Shown here piece after piece: positions 15,283-23,485 of a stretch of DNA of 64,000 nucleotides. A model generated the notes under the pieces. The model worked only from the letters and a program-made list of their open reading frames with translations, was not told where the DNA came from and searched no databases. Location of the stretch: positions 1 to 64,000 of the forward strand of contig JACQPN010000019.1 of assembly GCA_016207515.1 (NCBI GenBank). The letters run 5' to 3'. Every line of letters starts with the position of its first letter. Position 1 is the stretch's first letter. Position numbers and translations under genes: made by a program. This DNA is from Euryarchaeota archaeon. GTDB taxonomy: Archaea; Thermoplasmatota; SW-10-69-26; JACQPN01.

Positions 15283-15888
15283 ATGGGGCCGGAGGAGAGT
15301 CCAGATGGCGCGTCCGACCTGGGAGGGGCCCAACCGCATCGCCGCCTCGCGCTTGGTCTCATGCTGTTGTCGTTTCCCTCCTTCATAGTCGGAAACGCAT
15401 TCGTGCTGTTCGCATGGCTCTTCGCGGCCGTGCCCTTTGCTCTCCTTGCAAGGAATCGGACGACCAGACGTGCCGCCGTGAGCGCCTTCGTCGTCCTCGT
15501 CATTTGCGTCGTCGCGGCGCTCATGCTTGCGGGCGGCATACGCGGCGTCCCACGGATCACGCCCTCTCCCGAAGTCCAGAGATGGGCGGGGGCCTTGGGT
15601 CTGTTCGGCATGTGGTACGCGGTTTCCGTGTTCGTGGCCATCGCGCCGTTGAACGCGCCGCGCTTCCTCCAGAAAGCTGGCTGCGTGTTGAGCCTTGGAG
15701 GATTTGTCGTCGGATCGTTTTGGTTACTGCTCGGGCAACCGGCGATTCCCGATTTCTCACCGGGGTTCGTGCTCAGCCTCGCTTTTCTGTCGAGTCTCAT
15801 TGGAAGCGCGTTGGTCTTTTTATCCCTCATCTCGGAACTAGTCGGTTTCCCTGCGCCTCGATCTCCCGCGCCTCCCGCTGCACAATAG
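15283..15888 (+). CDS. multi-pass membrane protein, tandem paralogue 1
   Basis: A 201-residue protein with about six membrane segments and no recognised family. It is a paralogue of the next gene: shared marks are RRAAVSA, GGIRGVPRITPSPEVQR (INPSPEVQR in the copy), WYAVSVF and ISELVG. I chose ATG 15283 because the paralogue's corresponding ATG 15961 also gives exactly 201 residues and both are preceded by the same AAAATTACTTGG-like promoter about 33 bases upstream, so both look leaderless. The upstream frame to 15256 is probably untranslated. Confidence 0.7.
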   Translation: MGPEESPDGASDLGGAQPHRRLALGLMLLSFPSFIVGNAFVLFAWLFAAVPFALLARNRTTRRAAVSAFVVLVICVVAALMLAGGIRGVPRITPSPEVQRWAGALGLFGMWYAVSVFVAIAPLNAPRFLQKAGCVLSLGGFVVGSFWLLLGQPAIPDFSPGFVLSLAFLSSLIGSALVFLSLISELVGFPAPRSPAPPAAQ

Positions 15889-15960
15889 CCGACGCCCACG
15901 GTGAGCCATGGGTTGCGTCGCACCAAAACTACTTGGGCTACCGCGCCCCATCCTTTCTCT

Positions 15961-16566
15961 ATGGGGTCGGAGGAGAGCGGCACCATGAAAAAGCCGGTCC
16001 AAGGACTTTGGCCGCTCCGTCGCATCACGCTTCTTCTCCTAGTCCTCGCATTCCCCACGTTCATCTTCGGGACGGGTTTCGTCCTCATCGCGTGGATCAT
16101 CGCGGCAGTTGGGTTCGCGATGCTCCTGCGCGACGCCGCCACTCGGCGAGCGGCCGCCGGCGCACTGATACTTCTGTCAGTGTGCGTTCTCGCAGCGTTG
16201 CTGCTCGACGGCGGAATACGCGGCGTCCCGCGCATCAACCCATCGCCCGAGGTCCAACGCGTGGCTGGTGCGATGGGCGTCTTCGCGACGTGGTATGCGA
16301 CCGCTGTATTCGCACTCCTTTCGCCGCTGACGGCTCCGAAATGGTTGACGCGAATAGGTGTTCCATTAGTGTTACTCGGGATGCCAGCAGCAAATGTCGT
16401 GATTGCGCTGGGCCCTCCTCAGATACCAGACGTTTCCCCCGCGAGTTTCCCCAACATCGCGATTCTCCTCTCGTTTCTCGGGGCGCTGATGATCCTCGTG
16501 GCGCTCCTTTGCGAAATATTGGGAATCAAGGCCGGTACCCTGAAAACGCCAGAACCCTCAGGCTGA
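15961..16566 (+). CDS. multi-pass membrane protein, tandem paralogue 2
   Basis: A 201-residue protein, second copy of the preceding gene, with about six hydrophobic segments. Conserved between copies are the loop GGIRGVPRINPSPEVQR and the start MGxEES. ATG 15985 is an alternative start, since GGAGGAGAG lies 8 bases before it; ATG 15961 is favoured by matching length and promoter spacing with the paralogue. The function is unknown. The stop is 4 bases from the convergent kinase gene. Confidence 0.7.
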   Translation: MGSEESGTMKKPVQGLWPLRRITLLLLVLAFPTFIFGTGFVLIAWIIAAVGFAMLLRDAATRRAAAGALILLSVCVLAALLLDGGIRGVPRINPSPEVQRVAGAMGVFATWYATAVFALLSPLTAPKWLTRIGVPLVLLGMPAANVVIALGPPQIPDVSPASFPNIAILLSFLGALMILVALLCEILGIKAGTLKTPEPSG

Positions 16567-16569
16567 CGC

Positions 16570-18255
16570 TCAGTCCCTATCCGCCGAGAAGTACAGCATC
16601 GCCAGTCCCCACACGAGTCCGATGACTGCGCTGAAGTAGAAGAACGTCGAAATGCGGCCAGCGCCGTCTGGCGCAACACTTATGATCGCGAGTCCCACCA
16701 CGAGCGCGCCTACCAGGCCGGTGAAGCTGTATCGAAGGAGTTTCCTTTCCCGTTCCTTCTCCTCCGCCTCGCCGCCCGAGTGGTCGATCTTGATCCGTAT
16801 CTCGTTCTTCTCGATCTTTCTTAAGACCGCGTTGACACGTCCGGGAAGTTCCGAGAGGAACTCCGCGTAGCCGAGGGCCGCGTCCTTTGCCACTTCCTTG
16901 TTCTTGCTGAAATCGAAGAGGCGTTTCCTGGCTATCCCGATGATTATGGGCGTGAGTTTGTCGACGATCTCGTAATCGGGGTCCATCCTCTTGCAAAGCC
17001 CCTCGAACTGGACTATCGCCCGGTCGATGAGGATGAAATCGGGGGGAAGGAGCATGTTGTGGTTCTCGGCGATGCGCATCATGGCGTCGAGCATCTTCGG
17101 GTCGGCGATGGATGGGCCACCCATCTCGGCCAAATCCATCACGCGTTCGATGTCTTTTCTCAACGCCGGGAAATCTATCTCGCCGTAGACGTTCGAGAGG
17201 TCGAGAAGCGACTGCGCGCAAAGCTCGACGTCGCCGCGGGCAAGGCCGGTGATGAGGTGGACCATGAGGTCGGCCCGGCGACGCGTGATGTAGCCGACGG
17301 CGCCGAAGTCGACGTAGGCGATCGTCTCGCTGTCTATGATGATGACGTTTCCGGGGCTTGGGTCCGCGTGGAAGAGGCGATGCTCGAAGATCTGCGTGGC
17401 CATGGATTGCGTTATGATCTGGGCCACGCGTTTGCCGTTGATCCCGCGCTTCGAAAGGTCCGCGGTCTCGGAGAGCCTGATGCCTTCGATGAATTCGAGC
17501 GTCAGGATCCTTCGGGACGACAGTTCCCAGTGGACGCGCGGGATCCGGACGTGCTTGTCGTTTGCGAAGTTGCGGGCGAACTTCTGGTAGTTGGCGGCCT
17601 CGTTACGGTAGTCGAGTTCCTTTTCGACCATCTCCTCCAGTTCGCTTAGATGCGCCGAAGGCTGCCAAATGCGGGCGGCCGCGAAGAGGTTCTCAATGAA
17701 GCGCAGCAAGGGCCGCATGATCTCGAAGTCGACGCGCATCTTCTCGATGATGCCCGGGTGCTGGACCTTCACCGCGACCTTGGTCCCGTCTTTCAATGTC
17801 GCGACATGCACTTGACCGATCGAGGCGGACGCGATGGCGGTCTCCTCGAATGTCGCGAATATCTCCTTGAGGGGCCGCCCGAGTTCGCTTTCGATGAGGG
17901 CCTTGATCTCCGGGAAGGGAGTGGGTTTGGTGCGGTCGTAGAAGTTCTTGAACTCGTCGAGGAACGGCTGGGGGACGAGGTCCGGGCGGGTCCCGAGCAG
18001 TTGGCCGATCTTGATGAACGTCGGCCCAAGGTCCTCCATGATGAGGCGGACTTTGAGGGGAAGTTCCTTGGGGATGTCGACCTCGATCTTCGAAAAACCA
18101 ACGGGTCGTCGCTCGGCCCTTGCGAGGCGTCGCATCTCGCTTAGAAAATCGTGCTCGATGAGCGTGTCGATTATCTGGACGGTGCGCTGGAGTTTGCTTA
18201 TCGCCCGGCCTTGGCGGGCGGATGGGCTGGGAGGAGAAGTAAGACCGTCGGCCAA
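16570..18255 (-). CDS. ABC1/UbiB-family protein kinase-like protein
   Basis: A 561-residue atypical kinase of the ABC1/AarF/UbiB family. Key marks are the family KxGQ motif in TFIKIGQLLGTRPDLVP (about 79-95), SIGQVHVATLKDGTKVAVKVQHPG (nucleotide loop and Lys), EFIEGIRL, FHADPSPGNVII (catalytic loop), and YVDFGAVGYI (metal Asp). Two C-terminal hydrophobic segments (about 500-555) anchor it in the membrane. In other organisms such proteins assist quinone synthesis or lipid homeostasis by ATPase activity. TTG start, with a TATA-like CCATAAAAAG just upstream. It ends tail to tail with the paralogous membrane proteins. Confidence 0.9.
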   Translation of the reverse strand: MADGLTSPPSPSARQGRAISKLQRTVQIIDTLIEHDFLSEMRRLARAERRPVGFSKIEVDIPKELPLKVRLIMEDLGPTFIKIGQLLGTRPDLVPQPFLDEFKNFYDRTKPTPFPEIKALIESELGRPLKEIFATFEETAIASASIGQVHVATLKDGTKVAVKVQHPGIIEKMRVDFEIMRPLLRFIENLFAAARIWQPSAHLSELEEMVEKELDYRNEAANYQKFARNFANDKHVRIPRVHWELSSRRILTLEFIEGIRLSETADLSKRGINGKRVAQIITQSMATQIFEHRLFHADPSPGNVIIIDSETIAYVDFGAVGYITRRRADLMVHLITGLARGDVELCAQSLLDLSNVYGEIDFPALRKDIERVMDLAEMGGPSIADPKMLDAMMRIAENHNMLLPPDFILIDRAIVQFEGLCKRMDPDYEIVDKLTPIIIGIARKRLFDFSKNKEVAKDAALGYAEFLSELPGRVNAVLRKIEKNEIRIKIDHSGGEAEEKERERKLLRYSFTGLVGALVVGLAIISVAPDGAGRISTFFYFSAVIGLVWGLAMLYFSADRD

Positions 18256-18325
18256 CGGCTTTTTATGGACGCGTATTCAATAATAAACTTTGGACAACGG
18301 GAACTGGCCCGAAACGTGAACAGCG

Positions 18326-18345
18326 CACTTTTCACGCGAAAAGTG
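18326..18345 (-). terminator. hairpin between hypothetical gene and UbiB-like gene
   Basis: CACTTTTC pairs perfectly with GAAAAGTG around ACGC, 47 bases past the stop of the minus-strand gene ending at 18392. It is a likely transcript-end signal or stabiliser. Confidence 0.45.
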
Positions 18346-18391
18346 GAAAGCACGGCCTTTTGGAGCCGCTCCGGATGACGTCCGGCGGATC

Positions 18392-18808
18392 CTATCCTTT
18401 GATCCCGCGTCGGTCTTCGTTGAGCGCCCGCTCCACCTTGTCCTCCATGGCCTTGACCTCCTGGCGGGCCCATGTGTCGACCTGGTCGATGAGGCCTTGG
18501 AAGTTGCGGGGGGCGTGCGTCTTGATGTATTCGGCGGCGGCGCGTTCCGGTGTCGCATACTTGGCTTTGAGGTCCTGGTACTGCCGGAAGGCGATCTTCA
18601 TTGTCTCAAGCGTGGCCGCCTGCACTTCTTTGATGTATTCGGGAGCCGCGGTCGTGATGCCGCCCACCGTCGATGTGACCCCTATCTCATCTTCTGGGAG
18701 GACCACCAAGACGTCGCGGCCGGCGAACTCCGTGAAGCCGCTGATCTGGCCGTTCGGACTGACTTTCTTCGTGCCCAGGATCTTTCCGTTTCCGATATCG
18801 ATACGCAT
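18392..18808 (-). CDS. conserved-looking hypothetical protein
   Basis: A 138-residue cytoplasmic protein with no recognised family. The first 55 residues are beta-rich (IGNGKILGTKKVSPNGQISGF, GRDVLVVLPEDE). The rest is helical and charged (EVQAATLETMKIAFRQYQDLKAKYATPERAAAEYIKTH), possibly a coiled coil. Start ATG 18808 has GGGGTATTTGA just ahead. Upstream lie TTGTGT copies at 18821 and 18831 and ACACAA at 18850, which could form an operator. Confidence 0.6.
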   Translation of the reverse strand: MRIDIGNGKILGTKKVSPNGQISGFTEFAGRDVLVVLPEDEIGVTSTVGGITTAAPEYIKEVQAATLETMKIAFRQYQDLKAKYATPERAAAEYIKTHAPRNFQGLIDQVDTWARQEVKAMEDKVERALNEDRRGIKG

Positions 18809-18820
18809 TCAAATACCCCG

Positions 18821-18855
18821 TTGTGTATTATTGTGTCTCATATTAGGTAACACAA
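18821..18855 (-). promoter_or_regulatory. TTGTGT/ACACAA repeats near promoter
   Basis: TTGTGT occurs at 18821 and 18831 and its complement ACACAA at 18850-18855, around the AT-rich promoter of the hypothetical gene starting at 18808. A regulator site is possible but the repeats are short. Confidence 0.3.
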
Positions 18856-18909
18856 TGTAATAAGACTTCCGTTTGGCGAGGTGCGCTGCCATCCAAACCG
18901 CCCGTGGAA

Positions 18910-20589
18910 TCACTTTTCGGCGAATCCGGCCTCGTCGAGCATCGCCTCCATGGCGATCACTGGAGCGCCGAGGCCGAAGGCCGTGATCGTCGCGGGGCTC
19001 AACTCGCCGAAAAGCACGTCGTAGGGGCCAAGACGTCCGCGTCCGGCTCGCCCTGGCACAAAAGCACCGTGTTCCACCGGGGCCACGCTCACGGCGACGC
19101 CGATCTCACGCCCGACGGCCTCGACGAGGGATTTGGCCTCCGTGAAGCCGGTCTTGCCGGCGATTCGCACTGCCGCAAGGACACGCCGGTTCGAGGCCAC
19201 ACCGCCTTCCACATGGACGACGTCGCCCAACTCGAACAGTTGCTGCGGCAAGTCTCGATGACTGTTCTTGGCAAGGACATTGAGAAGCGACGGCAAAAGA
19301 CTCGGGCGCATCAGCGTATGCTCTTCGATCATCGGATTGTGGATTTGTACCGTCTCTGGAACGCCCGCCGGGTTTCGAGTCGCAGCATCCGCCTTCAGGC
19401 CCATCTTCACGAACTGGTCGTCCTCGGACGACAAAGACAATGTCATCACCTCGTTGAACCCGAGTCCGGTCAACACTTCGCGCAGGCGTCCGGCAAGGCG
19501 TTCCTCGGGGCGCTCGCGCCCGTACGTGACCGAGCGCGCCGGGGCCGCCGAGAGGTTCCAGTACCCTATCCCAACAGCTAACTCCTCGACGAGGTCGACC
19601 TCGTGCATGATGTCAGTCCTGTAAGCCGGAACGTCGATCGTGGCCCTCGTGCCCTTGATAGTGACCCCGTGCCCCATCCGCATCAAGGCGCGCTTTGCCT
19701 TCGCGCCTCCGACTGCCTCTCCGATGAGCGACTGGGCGAATGAAAGGTCCAAGGTGTGACGCCGGGGAGTGAGGTCTGGCGTGATCGTCGCCCTTTTTCC
19801 GCGCATCACCCTCACCGCCTCCAACCTGGCCCCACCCTCGGCGAAGTGGGCGGCCACGATGTTGAGGGCGTTGGTGATCGCCCTCTCTTCCGGTCCCGTC
19901 ACGTCGATGAAGATGTTCTTCGTCCGCGTCGTCACGGTCGTGAGCCGGCCGTTGATTATCGGGGGCAGGGAGAGAAGCTCACCATCGCGGTCGAGGATGA
20001 CCGGGAATTGCTTGGCGCTGGCAAGGAGCGGGGCGTAATCGACGCCCTTGGGGTGCTTTTGAAGCACTTCGCCAAGGGTCATCTTCTCGTCCGATTGGAG
20101 CGGGACGAACGAGATCTCGTCCGGTCCTGCGCCCCGGTACACGAACGGAGGCGTCACGCAATCGAGGTCGTGCACACCGATGGCGGCCTTCCGCCGGCGG
20201 GCCCCGACGCCCCAGTGAAGGTCCTCCTGGAGCTCGATGAGCCCTTCGAGAGAGGTCTCGTCGAGGTCGACGCCGCGAACGACCCCTGCGACGATGAAGG
20301 GCCGCGTCTTTCCGACGCCTTTTCCCACAGTAAGGGTGACCGATGGTCTTCCGACGCGATACGTCCTTGGCCCTGTCTTGATCCCGAGAAACGCCCGAAG
20401 AGCACGGGCGACGCCCTCCGTACTGTAGAGATCGGGCCTGTTGGGGAAGAATTCGACGCTGATCGTGTCGCCTTCGACGCGCTCCACGTCGGCACCCATC
20501 ATGGGGATCTTCTCGACGAGCGTCTCCTTCGGAATGCGCTTTCCGAGGAGCTTCGTGAGGCGCGAGTACGACACGCTGACGACGGGCAC
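18910..20589 (-). CDS. pheT: phenylalanyl-tRNA synthetase beta subunit
   Basis: A 559-residue archaeal/eukaryal-type PheT, matching the family's usual 540-590. It begins MPVVSVSYSRLTKLLGK and shows FFPNRPDLYSTEGVARALRAFLG (B1-type region), the B5 region around VDLVEELAVGIGYWN, and the C-terminal catalytic-like fold with NPMIEEHTLMRPSLLPSLL and QQLFELGDVV. It pairs with PheS, which is not in this window, to charge tRNA-Phe. ATG 20589 is about 27 bases from a TTTAAA box, so the mRNA is leaderless. It is divergent from the HMG-CoA reductase gene. Confidence 0.93.
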   Translation of the reverse strand: MPVVSVSYSRLTKLLGKRIPKETLVEKIPMMGADVERVEGDTISVEFFPNRPDLYSTEGVARALRAFLGIKTGPRTYRVGRPSVTLTVGKGVGKTRPFIVAGVVRGVDLDETSLEGLIELQEDLHWGVGARRRKAAIGVHDLDCVTPPFVYRGAGPDEISFVPLQSDEKMTLGEVLQKHPKGVDYAPLLASAKQFPVILDRDGELLSLPPIINGRLTTVTTRTKNIFIDVTGPEERAITNALNIVAAHFAEGGARLEAVRVMRGKRATITPDLTPRRHTLDLSFAQSLIGEAVGGAKAKRALMRMGHGVTIKGTRATIDVPAYRTDIMHEVDLVEELAVGIGYWNLSAAPARSVTYGRERPEERLAGRLREVLTGLGFNEVMTLSLSSEDDQFVKMGLKADAATRNPAGVPETVQIHNPMIEEHTLMRPSLLPSLLNVLAKNSHRDLPQQLFELGDVVHVEGGVASNRRVLAAVRIAGKTGFTEAKSLVEAVGREIGVAVSVAPVEHGAFVPGRAGRGRLGPYDVLFGELSPATITAFGLGAPVIAMEAMLDEAGFAEK

Positions 20590-20609
20590 TTGTCCGCGGA
20601 ACGGGTGGA

Positions 20610-20622
20610 ACCGATTTAAACC
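20610..20622 (-). promoter_or_regulatory. TATA box of pheT
   Basis: GGTTTAAATCGG on the minus strand, centred about 27 bases before ATG 20589, consistent with a leaderless transcript. Confidence 0.65.
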
Positions 20623-20674
20623 AATCGCAGCCCAATCAAGAAGGGTTAATCTGGCCCGGCGCGATTGGCCGCAC

Positions 20675-21943
20675 GTGGCTCGGTCGTCGAGGATCCCCGG
20701 TTTTCACAAGATGAGCCGCCACGACAAGCTCCGCGCCGTGGCCGAGTTCGCGTCGCTGACGCCAGATGAGTGCAAGCGTCTTTCCAAAGCCCTTCCGGAA
20801 GCGACGGCGGACACTATGATCGAGAACGTCATCGGCACCTTCGAGGTTCCCCTCGGCGTCGCTACGAATTTCATCGTGAACGGGCGCGATTGTCTCGTGC
20901 CCATGGCCACGGAAGAAGCCTCGGTTGTCGCGGCCGCGAGTAACGCCGCCAAGATCGCGAGAAGATACGGCGGGTTCACAGCGAAGGCCCAGGACGCCGT
21001 GATGATCGGGCAGATCCAGATCCTCGACGTGACGGATACGGCGTGCGCGATCGGCGAGATCAAGCGTCGCGAGAAGGAGCTTCTCGACCTTGTGACAGAA
21101 CCTCAAAGCTCGATGGTGAAAGCCGGCGGGGGGCCTCGAGGGTTGGAGGCGCGCGAACTCCGGACCGCGGCCGGCACGATGCTCATCGTGCACCTTCATG
21201 TGGACGTGCGCGACGCGATGGGGGCGAATGCCGTGAACACGATGTGCGAAACACTCGCCCCTGTCGTCGCCGAGATCGCGGGCGGTCGCCCGCTTCTCAA
21301 GATCCTCTCAAACCTCGCCGACCGGCGGGTAGCGCACGCGCGGGCGCTCTTTGACAAGGATGAGCTCGGCGGGGCGAAGGTGGTCAAAGATATCGTCGCG
21401 GCATGGGCGTTCGCCGATGCGGACCCCTACCGCGCCGCCACCCACAACAAGGGCATCATGAACGGGATCGACGCCGTCGTCATGGCGACGGGGAACGACT
21501 GCCGCGCCGTCGAGGCGGGGGCGCACGCGTTCGCGGCCCGGACGGGACGCTACCGGAGCCTCACGCTTTTCCGTGAAAGACCCGACGGGAACCTGGAGGG
21601 GATAATAGAGCTCCCGCTCGCGTTGGGCACCATCGGGGGTGCGACCAAAGTCCATCCGACGGCGGGCGTCGCTTTGAGGATACTGGGCGCGAAGACGGCC
21701 TCCGAGCTCGCTTCGATCGTGGCAAGTGTGGGACTCGCCCAGAACCTTGCGGCACTACGCGCCCTGGCCGACGAAGGCATCCAGGAAGGCCACATGCGGC
21801 TTCACGCGAAGAACATCGCGAGGATGGCGGGCGTTCCGGATGCACAAGTGGGACCCGTTGTCGAAAAAATGATCTCGGAAGGACAGGTGCGGATGAGCCG
21901 GGCGAAAGAGATCTGGGACGAGCTTCAGAAAGACGGCAAATAG
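20675..21943 (+). CDS. hmgA: class II hydroxymethylglutaryl-CoA reductase
   Basis: A 422-residue class II HMG-CoA reductase. Motifs are ENVIGTFEVPLG, VDVRDAMGANAVNTM, HNKGIMNG (catalytic Lys), ATGNDCRAVEAGAH (Asp), GTIGGATKVHPTAG and the late LHAKNIA (His). It makes mevalonate for archaeal isoprenoid lipids. I chose GTG 20675 because it restores the family's conserved beginning SSRIPGFHKMS; the first ATG (20711) would cut off the usual S-R-x-P-G-F-x-K segment, and upstream residues look unlike protein. Thermoplasmatales are known to use class II enzymes, whereas many other archaea use class I. Convergent with pyrI. Confidence 0.92.
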   Translation: MARSSRIPGFHKMSRHDKLRAVAEFASLTPDECKRLSKALPEATADTMIENVIGTFEVPLGVATNFIVNGRDCLVPMATEEASVVAAASNAAKIARRYGGFTAKAQDAVMIGQIQILDVTDTACAIGEIKRREKELLDLVTEPQSSMVKAGGGPRGLEARELRTAAGTMLIVHLHVDVRDAMGANAVNTMCETLAPVVAEIAGGRPLLKILSNLADRRVAHARALFDKDELGGAKVVKDIVAAWAFADADPYRAATHNKGIMNGIDAVVMATGNDCRAVEAGAHAFAARTGRYRSLTLFRERPDGNLEGIIELPLALGTIGGATKVHPTAGVALRILGAKTASELASIVASVGLAQNLAALRALADEGIQEGHMRLHAKNIARMAGVPDAQVGPVVEKMISEGQVRMSRAKEIWDELQKDGK

Positions 21944-21993
21944 CGGGCAAGCGATACTCCTTCGAGAAGGGTGCCGCCCCAGTCCCGTCAAGA

Positions 21994-22491
21994 TCACATT
22001 ATCTGGTCAGCGATATTGACGACGTCGCGGTCGCAGTAGTCGCAACGAAGGACCGGTTTCTCCTTCGCGATGACCCTGAACGATGCCAAGACCGGCTCGC
22101 GGCGGCCGAACTCGTCTCTCGCGTTGGTGATGCAGTTGGGGTTGCTGCAAGCGACCGTGCCCTCGGCCCGCTCCGGAAGGGCCACCTTATGCTTCTCGGC
22201 CACCTCGTAATCGCGGATGATGTTGATCGTCGCGTTAGGTGCGATCAAGGATATCCTGTCCACCTCCTCGGGTTCGAGTTCGCGGTCCTCGATCTTCACG
22301 ATGTCCTTGCGCCTTCCGCTTTCCGACGGCACATTCATGATCGCGGAAACCACCGAACGGCTTCCCTCCCGCGGAAGACCGAGTATCCGAAGCACTTTGA
22401 GCGCCATTCCAGGCGTGATGTGGTCGATGACGGTGCCGTTGCGGATCGGGGAGACCTTCATCTCCTTCTGCGAAACTACCTCCGTGTTCAT
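21994..22491 (-). CDS. pyrI: aspartate carbamoyltransferase regulatory subunit
   Basis: A 165-residue PyrI. The N-terminal allosteric domain has [26 protein letters not shown] and the C-terminal zinc domain has four Cys (CSNPNC and CDYC). It binds nucleotide effectors and joins PyrB in the first committed pyrimidine step. Its ATG overlaps the pyrB stop as ATGA (22488-22491), so the pair is translationally coupled. A 10-residue N-terminal extension ([10 protein letters not shown]) precedes the usual start of the fold. Confidence 0.95.
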   Translation of the reverse strand: MNTEVVSQKEMKVSPIRNGTVIDHITPGMALKVLRILGLPREGSRSVVSAIMNVPSESGRRKDIVKIEDRELEPEEVDRISLIAPNATINIIRDYEVAEKHKVALPERAEGTVACSNPNCITNARDEFGRREPVLASFRVIAKEKPVLRCDYCDRDVVNIADQIM

Positions 22492-23420
22492 TCTACGACC
22501 CCCAGTAGCAATGCAAGGATCGCCATTCGGACCGGTACCCCGTTGAAAGATTGCTGGAAGTACCTTGCATGCGGAGTGGAATCCACGTCTTCCTTGATCT
22601 CACCCACGCGAGGAAGTGGGTGGAGGACCACCGCATGTTTCTTCGCTTGTGACAGGAGGTCGGCCGTGATCTGATAACTGCCGGCCACTTTCGCGTACTC
22701 GGTCGCGTCGGGGTACCTTTCCTTCTGGATGCGCGTCACGTAGATGACGTCGAGGCTTGGTATCACGGCGTTCAGGTCCTGGGTCGCCTTGATGCTCGCC
22801 CCGGTCTCTTTGAGCCTTGCCACTTGCTCGCTCGGCATCTGGAGTTGCGGCGGCGACACGAAGGTTATCTCGGCGCCGAAGCGCGCCAAGGCGTTCGCGA
22901 GGCTGTGGACGGTGCGACCGTACTTGAGGTCGCCCACTATCCCGACGTGGCTTCCCGCGATCTTCCCCGTCTCTTGTTGTATGGTGAAAAGGTCTAGAAG
23001 GGTCTGCGTCGGATGCTGTCCCGCCCCGTCTCCGCCGTTTATCACGGGGACGCTCGAGAACTTCGTGGCAAGCCTCGAAGCACCTTCTCGCGGATGACGT
23101 AGTACTATGATGTCGGCGTAGCTCGAGATGACGCGGATCGTGTCGGCCAGCGTCTCGCCCTTCGCCACGGAACTCACGTCGGGGTCCGAGAAACCGATCG
23201 CAGCCCCTCCGAGGCGCTCCATCGAGGCTTCGAACGACAGACGCGTGCGCGTCGAGGGCTCGAAAAACAACGACGCGAGCACCTTGCCTTGCGCGGCGGT
23301 CGACTTCCGTTCCCCGCGCGCGACGGGCACCATCTTGGCCGCAACACCCATGATGTGCTGCATCTCCTCGACGGAAAGGTCCTCGATGTGGACTATGTGG
23401 CGCCCTTTGAAGCCGGCCAT
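22488..23420 (-). CDS. pyrB: aspartate carbamoyltransferase catalytic subunit
   Basis: A 310-residue PyrB with [13 protein letters not shown] (carbamoyl phosphate binding), [32 protein letters not shown] and HPLPRVGEI motifs. It makes carbamoyl aspartate. ATG 23420 gives the typical start [16 protein letters not shown] and normal length; the longer frame to 23489 would run almost into the TrkH gene and is not family-like. Coupled to pyrI by ATGA. Confidence 0.95.
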   Translation of the reverse strand: MAGFKGRHIVHIEDLSVEEMQHIMGVAAKMVPVARGERKSTAAQGKVLASLFFEPSTRTRLSFEASMERLGGAAIGFSDPDVSSVAKGETLADTIRVISSYADIIVLRHPREGASRLATKFSSVPVINGGDGAGQHPTQTLLDLFTIQQETGKIAGSHVGIVGDLKYGRTVHSLANALARFGAEITFVSPPQLQMPSEQVARLKETGASIKATQDLNAVIPSLDVIYVTRIQKERYPDATEYAKVAGSYQITADLLSQAKKHAVVLHPLPRVGEIKEDVDSTPHARYFQQSFNGVPVRMAILALLLGVVE

Positions 23421-23485
23421 GCCACGCGAGAAAGAGAGGAAGCGGTAGTTATGGCTTCCTGTCGAAAAGAAGTGGCCCGTGGCGC

